33,719 bases of DNA from Microbacteriaceae bacterium (GCA_003852775.1 RDDZ01000101.1:1-33719); one strand, 5' to 3'; shown: positions 17,347-24,593, numbered from the stretch's first letter. Notes: a model not told the origin generated them from the sequence alone. Made by a program: numbers and translations.

Positions 17347-17856
17347 ATGACCGCGCAGACCGCACCCGCCCGCCCCGCCGTGATCGACCCGCGCGGCGCG
17401 CGCTTCACGGCGAGCGTCACGGCGGTGCTGCTGCTCGTCGACGTCGCCCTCGGCCTCGTCGGCGGCGTCGCCGCGACGCTCGCGGAGCGTGCGGTGCAGC
17501 CCGCCTTCCTGCTGCTCGTGGTGCTCGCCGCGGTCTTCGTGTGGAGCGCCGCCGCAGGCGTCGCACGCAACCCGTGGTCCGTGCTCTTCCGCCGCGCCAT
17601 CCGCCCGCGACTCGCACCCCCGGCCGAGCTCGAGGATGCCGCCCCTCCGACCTTCGCGCAGGGCGTCGGTGCGCTCGTGACCGTCGTGGGCGCCGTGCTG
17701 CACCTCGCGGGTGTGCCGTACGGGCTGGTGGGCGCGGCCGCCGCGGCGTTCGTCGCCGCCTTCCTCAACGCCGCGTTCGGCTACTGCCTCGGCTGCCGGC
17801 TGTACCTGCTGCTCGTGCGCGGGGGCCTCATCCGGAAGCGCGCCTCGACCGCCTGA
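17347..17856 (+). CDS. DUF4395 family membrane protein
   Basis: This 169-residue protein has about four membrane helices (near 25-45, 50-72, 105-125, 125-145) and the DUF4395 family wording PRGARFTASVTAVLLL, RNPWSVLFRRAIRPRL and the terminal GYCLGCRLYLLL. The last holds a CxxC pair at the end of the final helix. The ATG at 17347 follows GAGGAG and lies 16 bases after the thioredoxin-like gene, so the two are an operon. The CxxC next to a thioredoxin partner suggests membrane thiol exchange or sulfur-compound transport, which is inference only. Confidence 0.87.
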   Translation: MTAQTAPARPAVIDPRGARFTASVTAVLLLVDVALGLVGGVAATLAERAVQPAFLLLVVLAAVFVWSAAAGVARNPWSVLFRRAIRPRLAPPAELEDAAPPTFAQGVGALVTVVGAVLHLAGVPYGLVGAAAAAFVAAFLNAAFGYCLGCRLYLLLVRGGLIRKRASTA

Positions 17857-17882
17857 CGCTCGACCGACCCCGGGGTTCGACC

Positions 17883-17888
17883 TAGGCT
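17883..17888 (+). promoter_or_regulatory. Leaderless -10 of the OsmC gene
   Basis: TAGGCT ends 6 bases before the ATG at 17895, giving this gene its own promoter within the 38-base gap after DUF4395. Confidence 0.58.
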
Positions 17889-17894
17889 GGCCCC

Positions 17895-18320
17895 ATGGCG
17901 ATCACGAGCGAAGCGACCACCCTCTGGTTCGGGGATCTGTTCAGCGGATCCGGCACGACCTCGCTCGATTCGAGCGACGCGGCCGAGTTCCCCGTCACCT
18001 GGAACGCGCGCTCCGAGGGCGAGCTCGGGCGCACCAACCCCGAGGAGCTGCTCGGCGCGGCGCACTCGGCGTGCTTCTCGATGGCGTTCTCGAACGCCCT
18101 CGCGAAGGCCGGGTTCCCGCCCGAGAGCCTGCAGGTGACGGCCGCCGTCACCTTCCAGCCCGGCGAGGGCATCACGGGCAGTCACCTGCTCGTGAGCGCG
18201 AAGGTGCCCGGGATCGCGGAGGCCGACTTCGAGCGCCTCGCCGAGGACGCGAAGGCGAACTGCCCCGTCTCGAAGGCGCTCGCGGGCGTGCCGATCACGC
18301 TCGAGGCGAGCCTGGCCTAG
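17895..18320 (+). CDS. OsmC family peroxiredoxin
   Basis: OsmC/Ohr proteins reduce organic hydroperoxides through two cysteines. The 141-residue product carries both: Cys60 in GAAHSACFSMAFS and Cys123 in ANCPVSKAL. The wording resembles the OsmC rather than the Ohr branch. It lies 38 bases after the DUF4395 gene, probably with its own leaderless promoter. Its TAG stop and that of the opposite-strand gene share the palindromic CTAG at 18317-18320. With the thioredoxin-like and DUF4395 genes it makes a thiol-redox cluster. Confidence 0.94.
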   Translation: MAITSEATTLWFGDLFSGSGTTSLDSSDAAEFPVTWNARSEGELGRTNPEELLGAAHSACFSMAFSNALAKAGFPPESLQVTAAVTFQPGEGITGSHLLVSAKVPGIAEADFERLAEDAKANCPVSKALAGVPITLEASLA

Positions 18321-18775
18321 AGGCGCACGTCCGGCGTTCCGCCCCGCTCGAGGCGGATCGCGGTGCGCGTCGCCCAGCGCGCGCGCCGTCGGTCGCCCGC
18401 GGTGTCGTAGGCGAGGGCGAGACGGAACCACGCCCGCCAGTCGTCCGGCGTGGCCTCGACGGCCGCGCGGTAGCGCGGGAACACCTCCTCGGCGGCTGCG
18501 CGCTCGACGCGCCCGCTCGCGCCGACGGGCAGCTGCTCCTCGGGCAGGCCGCCCTCCTCCTCAAGACGGCGCGCGAGAGTCTCGGCGCGGATGCCGAACA
18601 CGATCTCGGCGGCGATGAACCCGCCGCCGGCGAGCGCGAGGAGGAGGAGCCCCGCGCCCATCGAGATCGCGATGCCGTCGCCCGTGCCGAAGAGCACCGT
18701 CGCGTAGTAGATCGCGAACACGAGGTAGAGCGCGAGCAGGACCGCCATGACGACGGTGCCGACGCGCGTCGTCAT
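18317..18775 (-). CDS. Membrane protein with C-terminal TPR-like helices
   Basis: I do not recognise a named family. The 152-residue product has two membrane helices (about 8-30 and 36-62), then a charged linker and a C-terminal helical segment. In that segment, RYRAAVEATPDDWRAWFRLALAY and DRRRARWATRTAIRL read like one tetratricopeptide repeat. The ATG at 18773-18775 overlaps the dapB stop by 4 bases, so it is co-expressed with dapB. It is convergent with the OsmC gene and the two share the bases of their stop codons. A scaffold role at the membrane is possible but unproven. Confidence 0.82.
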   Translation of the reverse strand: MTTRVGTVVMAVLLALYLVFAIYYATVLFGTGDGIAISMGAGLLLLALAGGGFIAAEIVFGIRAETLARRLEEEGGLPEEQLPVGASGRVERAAAEEVFPRYRAAVEATPDDWRAWFRLALAYDTAGDRRRARWATRTAIRLERGGTPDVRL

Positions 18776-19500
18776 AGACCGAGGAGCGAGTCGAGCCCCA
18801 CGAGGAGGCCGCGGGCCTCCGGGAGCGCGCGGAGGGCGAGCAGGATGCCCGCCTCGTAGGAGGCGTCGGAGACCGTCTGGTGGCTGATGCGCACGGTCTC
18901 GCCCACTCCCCCGAAGACCACCTGCTGCTCGGCGAGCACACCCGCGAGACGGAGGCTGTGCACGGGCACGCTCGCCACCTGCTGACCGCGGGCGCGCTGG
19001 TCGGTGTACGGCGCGGCGACGGGACCGCGCTCGGCGCGTGCCTCCGCGATCTGCTCCGCGGTGCGGATCGCGGTGCCCGACGGGGAGTCCGACTTGCCGG
19101 CGTGGTGCGACTCGATGATCTCGATCGACTCGAAGTAGGGCGCCGCGATCGTCGCGAGGCGCGTCGCGACGACGGAGCCGAGCGAGAAGTTCGGCACGAC
19201 GATGACGCCGAGCTGCGGGTCGTCGCCGAGGCGGCTGCGCACGCGCTGGAGGCGCTCCGCCGTCCAGCCCGAGGTGCCCACGAGCACGGGGATGCCGCGC
19301 GAGACCGCCGCCTCCACGACATCCGGCGACACGGCGGGCAGCGTCACGTCGAGCACGAGGTCGGCGCCTTCGATCGCGTCGAGCGAGTCGCGCGAACCGA
19401 GTCGGGAGTGGACCTCGAAGTCGTCGCTCGCCTCGATGAGGCGGGTCGCGAGGGTGCCCATCCTGCCGCTCGCTCCGACGACGGCCACCGAGTACGCCAT
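18772..19500 (-). CDS. dapB: 4-hydroxy-tetrahydrodipicolinate reductase DapB
   Basis: DapB reduces the DapA product with NAD(P)H in the diaminopimelate/lysine pathway. The 242-residue protein has the nucleotide-binding GASGRMG at residues 9-15, GTSGW near 75, the catalytic-region ESHHAGKSDSPSGTA near 133-147 and the end-domain FGGVGETVRISH. The ATG at 19498-19500 has no ribosome site. A TAGGCT -10 ends 6 bases upstream, within a palindrome shared with the divergent acetyltransferase gene. The membrane/TPR-like gene follows with a 4-base overlap. Confidence 0.96.
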   Translation of the reverse strand: MAYSVAVVGASGRMGTLATRLIEASDDFEVHSRLGSRDSLDAIEGADLVLDVTLPAVSPDVVEAAVSRGIPVLVGTSGWTAERLQRVRSRLGDDPQLGVIVVPNFSLGSVVATRLATIAAPYFESIEIIESHHAGKSDSPSGTAIRTAEQIAEARAERGPVAAPYTDQRARGQQVASVPVHSLRLAGVLAEQQVVFGGVGETVRISHQTVSDASYEAGILLALRALPEARGLLVGLDSLLGL

Positions 19501-19502
19501 GC

Positions 19503-19524
19503 GTCCAGCCTATCTAGGCTGGAC
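19503..19524. promoter_or_regulatory. Symmetric bidirectional leaderless promoter (dapB / GNAT)
   Basis: Two perfect 10-base arms, GTCCAGCCTA at 19503-19512 and TAGGCTGGAC at 19515-19524, are separated by TC. Each arm carries a TAGGCT -10, on the minus strand at 19507-19512 and on the plus strand at 19515-19520. Each hexamer ends exactly 6 bases before a start codon: ATG of dapB at 19500 and GTG of the acetyltransferase at 19527. The whole divergent gap is only 26 bases, so the two -35 regions would lie inside the opposite genes. Confidence 0.65.
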
Positions 19525-19526
19525 GG

Positions 19527-19991
19527 GTGGTCCCCGTCTTCCGCGTCGCATCCGTCACCGACCCGGATGCGCACGAGCTCCTCGCCGAGTACTTCGCGAT
19601 GCGCGCCGCGGGCTTCGACCCCGCCGCGGGCTCCTACCGGACCGTGTTCCCCGACCCCGATCGGTTCACGGGCGACGCCGGCGTCTTCCTCGTCGTCGAG
19701 GACGACGGCGTGCCGGTCGGCTGCGGCGGCATTCGGATGCTCGAGCCGCACCGCGCGGAGGTCAAGCACCTCTACCTGCGCGACTCGGTCCGGGGGCGCG
19801 GATGGGGCCGGCTGCTGCTCGCGGAGCTCGAGCGCCGCGCCCGGGGCCTCGGCGCCACTGAGAGCGTGCTCGACACCAACGTGTCGCTCGCGGCGGCCGG
19901 CTCGCTCTACCGCTCGAGCGGCTACGTCGAGATCCCGCCCTACAACGACAACCCCAACGCCACCACGTGGTTCCGGAAGGAGCTCGCCTGA
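19527..19991 (+). CDS. GNAT family N-acetyltransferase
   Basis: This 154-residue protein is a Gcn5-related acetyltransferase using acetyl-CoA. The acetyl-CoA pyrophosphate loop VRGRGWGR is at 88-95, after the beta-4 strand AEVKHLYLRDS. The C-terminal LYRSSGYVEIPPYNDNPNATTWFRKEL is typical of a GNAT subgroup common in actinobacteria. The acceptor is unknown. The GTG at 19527 has no ribosome site but stands 6 bases after TAGGCT. It is divergent from dapB and convergent with the histidine phosphatase gene, 23 bases away. Confidence 0.92.
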   Translation: MVPVFRVASVTDPDAHELLAEYFAMRAAGFDPAAGSYRTVFPDPDRFTGDAGVFLVVEDDGVPVGCGGIRMLEPHRAEVKHLYLRDSVRGRGWGRLLLAELERRARGLGATESVLDTNVSLAAAGSLYRSSGYVEIPPYNDNPNATTWFRKELA

Positions 19992-20014
19992 GCCGAAGCG
20001 CGGCGCAGGAGGAC

Positions 20015-20617
20015 TCAGTAGGGCTGCTCGACCGACAACCCGGTGCGGAGCTCGGGCAGCAGGTGGCCGAGGTCGTTGTGGGTCACGAGCACGGGCGGCT
20101 TCGCGGAGCGCACGCGGATGATCGTGAGCCCGCAGTTGGCCTGGTTGATGCCGAGCCAGCGCCAGCTCGCGGCGCCGAACACCTCGCGCACGAACCAGCC
20201 GATCACGAAGTTGTGCGTGATGAGCAGGTCGTGACGGTCCTCGCGGGTGGGCGTCAGCCACTCAGCCGTCGCATCCGCCATCTGCGCCTCGCCCGCCTCG
20301 ATCTCCTCGCGCGTGACCGCGCCGAAGAAGTGCTCCCACGCGTGCGGCAGGTCGGGCGTGGGGCCCGACGGGATGCAGTCCATGAGCAGCGCCGACGGCT
20401 GGGGCTCGATCGCGGGCATCCGCTCGGTCATGATGCGCGCCGTCTCCTGCGCGCGCTGGAGCGGCGAGGTCCAGGCGCCCGTGAAGGGGACACCGCCGAG
20501 GCGCTCGGCGATCGCGTGCGCCTGGCGCACGCCGCGGGGCGAGAGCGGACCGTCGGGCAGGCCGTGCTCGGCATCCTGCTGCTCGCCGTGGCGCACGAGG
20601 TAGAGGAATCGCGACAT
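20015..20617 (-). CDS. Histidine phosphatase family protein
   Basis: This 200-residue protein belongs to the phosphoglycerate mutase-like histidine phosphatases. The catalytic RHGE is at residues 9-12 in FLYLVRHGEQQDAEHG. The second conserved arginine lies in TSPLQRAQETA, and the later catalytic histidine in LLITHNFVIGWFV. The substrate cannot be told from sequence. The ATG at 20615-20617 follows AGGAG, 8 bases after the stop of the M16 peptidase gene, so the two form an operon. Confidence 0.92.
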   Translation of the reverse strand: MSRFLYLVRHGEQQDAEHGLPDGPLSPRGVRQAHAIAERLGGVPFTGAWTSPLQRAQETARIMTERMPAIEPQPSALLMDCIPSGPTPDLPHAWEHFFGAVTREEIEAGEAQMADATAEWLTPTREDRHDLLITHNFVIGWFVREVFGAASWRWLGINQANCGLTIIRVRSAKPPVLVTHNDLGHLLPELRTGLSVEQPY

Positions 20618-20625
20618 GGGTGCTC

Positions 20626-21981
20626 CTACGCCGCCGCCGGCTCGCCGTCGAGTCCCGCGAACGCCGCGGGGGTGACCGGGCCGACCGCAGCGACCGAGAG
20701 GGGGCGCTCCACGAGCTCGGCGGCGAGCTCGCTCACCTCGGACGCGGTCACCGCCTCGATGCGACGGAGGGTCTCGTCGAGGTCGGCGAACTCGCCGAGG
20801 GTCAGCTCGCTGCGACCGAGGCGGCTCATCCGCGTGTCGGAGTCCTCGAGCGCGAGGGCGGAGGCGCCGCTCAGCTGGCCGCGCGCTCGGGCGAGCTCCT
20901 CGTCGGTGATGCCGTGCGCGGCGAGGCGGCGGAACTCGGCGAGCATGAGCTCGGCGACGTCCGGGGCGCGCTTGGGCGAGCATCCGGCGTAGAGCCCCAC
21001 GATGCCCGCGTCCGAGTAGCTCGACGCGAAGGAGTACACGGAGTAGGCGAGGCCGCGCTTCTCGCGCACCTCCTGGAAGAGCCGGGAGCTCATGCCGCCG
21101 CCGAGCACCGAGTTGAGCACGGTGAGGGCGGGGCGGCGGTCGTCGGCCGCCGCGAGGCCGGGAACGCCGAGGTAGAGGTTGACCTGCTCGAGCGGGCGCT
21201 CGACGAGGGCGAGCGGCGATCCCCGCTCGATGAGACCCGCCGCGGGATCGCGGCGCGGGACGGGGGACGCGGCGGTCTCGAGGTCCCAGCCCGCCTCTGC
21301 GAGGGCGGAGAGGGCGACCTCGACGATGCGCTCGTGGTCGACGGCGCCCGCGACGGTGATGACGAGGTCTCGCGGTCCGTAGTTCTCGCGGTAGTGGCGC
21401 CACACCGCGTCGCGCGTGACCGCGCCGATCGACTCGGGGCTGCCGCCGATCGGCCGGCCGAGCGGGTGCTCGCCGAAGACCGCCTCGAAGAAGCGCTCGC
21501 CCGCGACGTCCCCCGGGTCGTCGTCGGCCATCGCGAGCTCCTCGAGGATGACGCCGCGCTCGTTCTCGAACTCCTCCGGGTCGAGCACCGAGGACGCGAA
21601 CATGTCGGCGAGCACGCGCACGGCCATCTCGAGGTCGCGGTCGCGCACCTTCGCGTAGTAGCAGGTGTGCTCCTTGGCCGTGAGGGCGTTGTGCTCGCCG
21701 CCCACCGAGTCGAAGGCGACGGCGATGTCGAGGGCGCTGCGGGTGGTCGTGCCCTTGAACAGCAGATGCTCGAGGAAGTGGGTGGAACCGTAGGTCACGG
21801 GCTCCTCGTCGCGGGAGCCGACCGCGACCCAGAAGCCGACGGTCGCGCTCTGGGATCCGGGCACCCGCTCGGTCAGGACCCGCACCCCGCTGGGGAGCAC
21901 CGTGCGCCGGACGAGCGTGCCGCCCGACGCGTCGATGGCGAGTTCCGGGAGGTCGAGAGGGAGCTGCACCGCGCCGTTCAT
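20626..21981 (-). CDS. M16 family zinc peptidase (PepR-like)
   Basis: This 451-residue processing-peptidase-like protein has the inverted zinc motif HFLEH at residues 68-72 and the third ligand in ENERGVILEEL around 148-149. The conserved N-A-x-T element (EHNALTAKEHTCYY) and the second-domain R/Y pair in REKRGLAYSVYSF are also present. It is the equivalent of pepR, which sits next to pnp in mycobacteria; here other genes intervene. The ATG at 21979-21981 has no ribosome site but follows TAGGCT by 7 bases. The histidine phosphatase gene lies directly downstream. Confidence 0.94.
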   Translation of the reverse strand: MNGAVQLPLDLPELAIDASGGTLVRRTVLPSGVRVLTERVPGSQSATVGFWVAVGSRDEEPVTYGSTHFLEHLLFKGTTTRSALDIAVAFDSVGGEHNALTAKEHTCYYAKVRDRDLEMAVRVLADMFASSVLDPEEFENERGVILEELAMADDDPGDVAGERFFEAVFGEHPLGRPIGGSPESIGAVTRDAVWRHYRENYGPRDLVITVAGAVDHERIVEVALSALAEAGWDLETAASPVPRRDPAAGLIERGSPLALVERPLEQVNLYLGVPGLAAADDRRPALTVLNSVLGGGMSSRLFQEVREKRGLAYSVYSFASSYSDAGIVGLYAGCSPKRAPDVAELMLAEFRRLAAHGITDEELARARGQLSGASALALEDSDTRMSRLGRSELTLGEFADLDETLRRIEAVTASEVSELAAELVERPLSVAAVGPVTPAAFAGLDGEPAAA

Positions 21982-21988
21982 CGCCCCG

Positions 21989-21994
21989 AGCCTA
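21989..21994 (-). promoter_or_regulatory. Leaderless -10 of the M16 peptidase gene
   Basis: TAGGCT on the minus strand ends 7 bases before the ATG. The 44-base palindrome begins about 50 bases further upstream, close enough that a bound regulator might also affect this promoter. Confidence 0.5.
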
Positions 21995-22042
21995 CGCCAT
22001 GGAACCGGACGGCCGCCGCGCCGCATCCCCCCGGATTGGGGG

Positions 22043-22086
22043 CCAGAATGAGGACAAACAGACAAGTCTGTTTGTCCTCATTCTGG
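22043..22086. promoter_or_regulatory. 44-base perfect palindrome, probable TetR operator
   Basis: Arms of 21 bases (22043-22063 and 22066-22086) are exact reverse complements around a central AA. The core ACAGACAAGTCTGT looks like a TetR-family operator, and each arm repeats GACAA, so two dimers could bind. It is AT-richer than anything nearby. It lies directly upstream of a TACCGT -10 (22087-22092) reading into the TetR gene, and between that gene and the divergent M16 peptidase gene, so autorepression is the simplest reading. Confidence 0.75.
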
Positions 22087-22092
22087 TACCGT
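22087..22092 (+). promoter_or_regulatory. Putative -10 of the TetR gene
   Basis: TACCGT follows the palindrome immediately, so a -35 would fall inside the operator. Transcription from here would give a leader of about 165-170 bases before the TTG start at 22267. Confidence 0.45.
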
Positions 22093-22194
22093 GTGACTCG
22101 CGGAGAGCGACGGAACCCGACCGATCGGCCCTTCCCAGCCGGGTAACCCGCACCCGGGCCGCTTGCGGCACCGATCGTCGGACGCCGATCGCCC

Positions 22195-22227
22195 GTGCCG
22201 CGGCCCTCTCGCGGGTGGCCGCGGCAC
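22195..22227 (+). other. Strong leader hairpin before the TetR gene
   Basis: Arms GTGCCGCGGCC (22195-22205) and GGCCGCGGCAC (22217-22227) form a perfect 11-base stem with an 11-base loop. It ends 25 bases before the AAAGGAG ribosome site. No U-run follows, so it could be an attenuator-like structure, an mRNA stabiliser or a binding site. Confidence 0.5.
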
Positions 22228-22266
22228 CCTGCTCCGCCCCAGCACCCAGAACAAAGGAGCCCCGGG

Positions 22267-22875
22267 TTGCCGATCGACATCGTGAAGCCGCCGAAGCGCC
22301 ACAGTCTCGCGCCCGCGAAGCAGCGCATCCTCGACACCGCCGACCGGCTCTTCTACGACGAGGGCATCCGCGCGGTCGGCATCGACCGGCTCATCGCGGT
22401 GTCGAGCGTCACGAAGGCGACGTTCTACAAGCACTACGGCTCGAAGGATCGTCTGATCGTCGAGTACATCGCCTACCGTCACCTGCAGTTCGCGGAGACG
22501 GTCGACGCCGCCGCGCAGGCCACCGACGACCCCGAGCAGCTGCTGCGCGACATCCTCGCGCTGCAGGTTCGGCTCATCTCCTCCCCCGGCTTCCGCGGCT
22601 GCCCGTTCCTGAACGCCGCGACCGAGTTCACCGACGGCGCGCACCCCGTGCGCCGCGCGGTCGACCACCACCGCGAGTGGTTCCACGACCTGCTCGAGAA
22701 CCTGCTGCGCGCCATCGGCCACCCGCTCCCGGGCGACGCGTCCGACGACCTCGTGCTCGCGCACGACGGCGCGATGCTCGGCGGCTACGCGGGCGACCCG
22801 GTCGCCGCGTCGGCGGCGCTCCAGCGCATGTACGACCGCGTGCTCGCGGCCGTCCCGGAGCGCGCCGCAGCCTGA
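22267..22875 (+). CDS. TetR/AcrR family transcriptional regulator
   Basis: This 202-residue protein has an N-terminal TetR helix-turn-helix (about residues 16-65) with ILDTADRLFYDEGIRAVGID and SSVTKATFYKHYGSKDRLI. A ligand-binding helical domain follows, including SPGFRGCPFLNAATEF, a wording common in TetR proteins that control oxidoreductases. The start is TTG at 22267, 7 bases after AAAGGAG. The in-frame GTG at 22282 is too far from that site. The gene is preceded by a 44-base palindrome likely to be its operator. It is convergent with an aldo/keto reductase gene 19 bases away, a likely but unproven target. Confidence 0.93.
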   Translation: MPIDIVKPPKRHSLAPAKQRILDTADRLFYDEGIRAVGIDRLIAVSSVTKATFYKHYGSKDRLIVEYIAYRHLQFAETVDAAAQATDDPEQLLRDILALQVRLISSPGFRGCPFLNAATEFTDGAHPVRRAVDHHREWFHDLLENLLRAIGHPLPGDASDDLVLAHDGAMLGGYAGDPVAASAALQRMYDRVLAAVPERAAA

Positions 22876-22894
22876 GGCGCGTCCGTCCCGGCGG

Positions 22895-23905
22895 TCAGGA
22901 GCTCGCTCGGTCGAGGGCCGAGAGCTGGTGCCGCGTGAGGCGGATGTCGGGCGCCGACATCACGTCGAACAGCTGATCCGCGCTGCTCACCTCGACGACC
23001 GGCGCGACGACGCCCGGTCGGCTCAGGAGCCACGCGAGGGCGACGCCCGTCATCGAGGCATCCGCCTCCGCCGCCACCCGCTCGAGCACCGCGAGCACGC
23101 GACGGCCGCGCCGACCCAGGTGCGGGGCGATGTAGGCGGCCGCGTGACTGCGCGCCAGGTCGGAGCGGGTGCGGTACTCCCCCGTGAGGAAGCCGCCCGC
23201 GAGGGGGAACCGCGGCATGACGGCGAGGCCCTGCTGGGCCGCGACCCGGGCGAGATCGCCCTCGTACCCCGCACGGTGCACGAGCGAGTACTCGTTCTGC
23301 AGGGCCGTCATGGGCGCGACCCCGAGCAGACCGCACGCCACGCGCGCCGCGAGCAGGCGGTTGCCGGTGTGGTCGGACATGCCGAACGTCAGCACCTTGC
23401 CCCGGCGGATGAGCGCGTCGACCGCGAGGAGCGTCTCCTCGAACGGCACCTCGGTGTCGTCGATGTGCAGGTACAGCAGCTCGATGCGGTCGGTGCCGAG
23501 CCGGCGCAGCGAGTCGTCGACGGCCGCCGTGATGGCGGGGGCCGAGAGCCCCGGATGCGCGAGGGACTTGCCGACCTTCGTCGCGACGACGATGCGGTCG
23601 CGGTTGCCGCGGCGCCGCATCCAGTCGCCGATGAGCTGCTCGCTGCGTCCCTCGCCGTAGGCGTCGGCCGTGTCGATCATGTTGCCGCCGAGGGCCGTGT
23701 ACGCGTCGAGGATCTCGCCGACGGCCGTGTCGGACACGCTGCCGCCGAAGTGCTTGCCGCTCATCGCGGTGGGGAAGACCTCGAGCTCGGTGCCCGGGAT
23801 GCGACGGCGAGGAGGAGCCGCGCGGCCGACGATGGCGGCGGTCTCGATCGTGGTGGGGACGGGCGCGGACGTGGGTGCCACTGGCGGCACCGTCCGGATG
23901 TCCAT
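22895..23905 (-). CDS. Aldo/keto reductase
   Basis: This 336-residue NAD(P)H-dependent (beta/alpha)8 oxidoreductase has the catalytic tetrad of the family: Asp78 and Tyr83 in IDTADAYGEGRSE, Lys110 in VVATKVG and His147 in LLYLHIDD. The C-terminal VAPVVEVSSADQL is a cofactor-binding wording of this group. The first 35 residues are an extra, Pro/Thr-rich stretch before the domain. The ATG at 23903-23905 follows GAGGAGG. The gene is convergent with tetR and divergent from the PEBP gene. The substrate is unknown. Confidence 0.92.
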   Translation of the reverse strand: MDIRTVPPVAPTSAPVPTTIETAAIVGRAAPPRRRIPGTELEVFPTAMSGKHFGGSVSDTAVGEILDAYTALGGNMIDTADAYGEGRSEQLIGDWMRRRGNRDRIVVATKVGKSLAHPGLSAPAITAAVDDSLRRLGTDRIELLYLHIDDTEVPFEETLLAVDALIRRGKVLTFGMSDHTGNRLLAARVACGLLGVAPMTALQNEYSLVHRAGYEGDLARVAAQQGLAVMPRFPLAGGFLTGEYRTRSDLARSHAAAYIAPHLGRRGRRVLAVLERVAAEADASMTGVALAWLLSRPGVVAPVVEVSSADQLFDVMSAPDIRLTRHQLSALDRASS

Positions 23906-23931
23906 GTCCCCCACCTCCTCGGGTTGGAGCG

Positions 23932-23937
23932 AGGGTA
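23932..23937 (-). promoter_or_regulatory. Putative -10 of the aldo/keto reductase gene
   Basis: TACCCT on the minus strand would give a leader of about 20 bases containing the GAGGAGG site. No copy of the TetR palindrome is visible in the 160-base gap (23906-24065) to the PEBP gene, and nothing else stands out in that gap. Confidence 0.35.
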
Positions 23938-24065
23938 ACGCCCCCGTGCGACCGGGATGAGCAGAACGGGCGGTTCGCCGGAGGATCGAGATGAATTCGT
24001 GATTCGACTCGACCCGCGGCCCGCACGATGGCAACGTGGAGGGCATCGGACGCAGGAGGGCGCAG

Positions 24066-24593
24066 ATGTCGAACGATCCGTTCTGGAGGCTCCCCGAGGT
24101 GGCGCACCTCGAGGTGCGCAGCCCCGACTTCGAGGAGGGAGGCGAGCTCCCCGCGTGGGCGCGCGCCCGCGATGCGGGAGGTCAGGACCTCACCCCCGAG
24201 CTGCGCTGGCTCGGCGCGCCCGAGGGCACGCGGAGCTTCGTGGTGCGCGTGTTCGACCCCGACGCGCCGACCCTCAGCGGGTTCTGGCACTGGGCCGTGT
24301 ACGACCTGCCGGCCGTCACCGACCACCTCCCGCGCGGAGCGGGCACGCCCGCCTCGGGGCTGCTGCCCGCCGGCGCCGTGACCGTCAGGAACGAGCTCGG
24401 CGATGAGGAGTACACGGGCGCCGCTCCCCCGGCGGGCCACGGCGAGCACCGCTACTTCTTCGTCGTGAGCGCCCTCGACGTGCCGCACCTCGACCTGCCC
24501 GCGGGGATCACGCCCGCCGTGCTCGGCTTCGTGCTGCGCGAGCACGAGCTCGCACGCGGCGCGACGGTCGGCACGAGCATCACGCGGGCGTAG
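24066..24593 (+). CDS. YbhB/YbcL family PEBP-like protein
   Basis: This 175-residue protein belongs to the phosphatidylethanolamine-binding protein superfamily (bacterial YbhB/YbcL, Raf kinase inhibitor-like). The anion-pocket motifs are clear: VRVFDPDAPT, GFWHWAVYDLP and the C-terminal PPAGHGEHRYFFVVSALD. Bacterial function is poorly defined. The ATG at 24066 is chosen because AGGAGG ends 6 bases upstream; a GTG at 24036 would add ten residues. It is convergent with pnp, with a hairpin terminator between. Confidence 0.92.
   Translation: MSNDPFWRLPEVAHLEVRSPDFEEGGELPAWARARDAGGQDLTPELRWLGAPEGTRSFVVRVFDPDAPTLSGFWHWAVYDLPAVTDHLPRGAGTPASGLLPAGAVTVRNELGDEEYTGAAPPAGHGEHRYFFVVSALDVPHLDLPAGITPAVLGFVLREHELARGATVGTSITRA

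Noticed and set aside
22048-22146. Short plus-strand frame beginning inside the 44-base palindrome
   Set aside because: Its start falls in the operator, there is no ribosome site and the product is a compositional mix without a pattern.
24068-24084. SOS-box-like sequence at the start of the PEBP gene
   Set aside because: TCGAAC is followed by an imperfect second half with wrong spacing (CGTTCT), and it lies inside the coding region.
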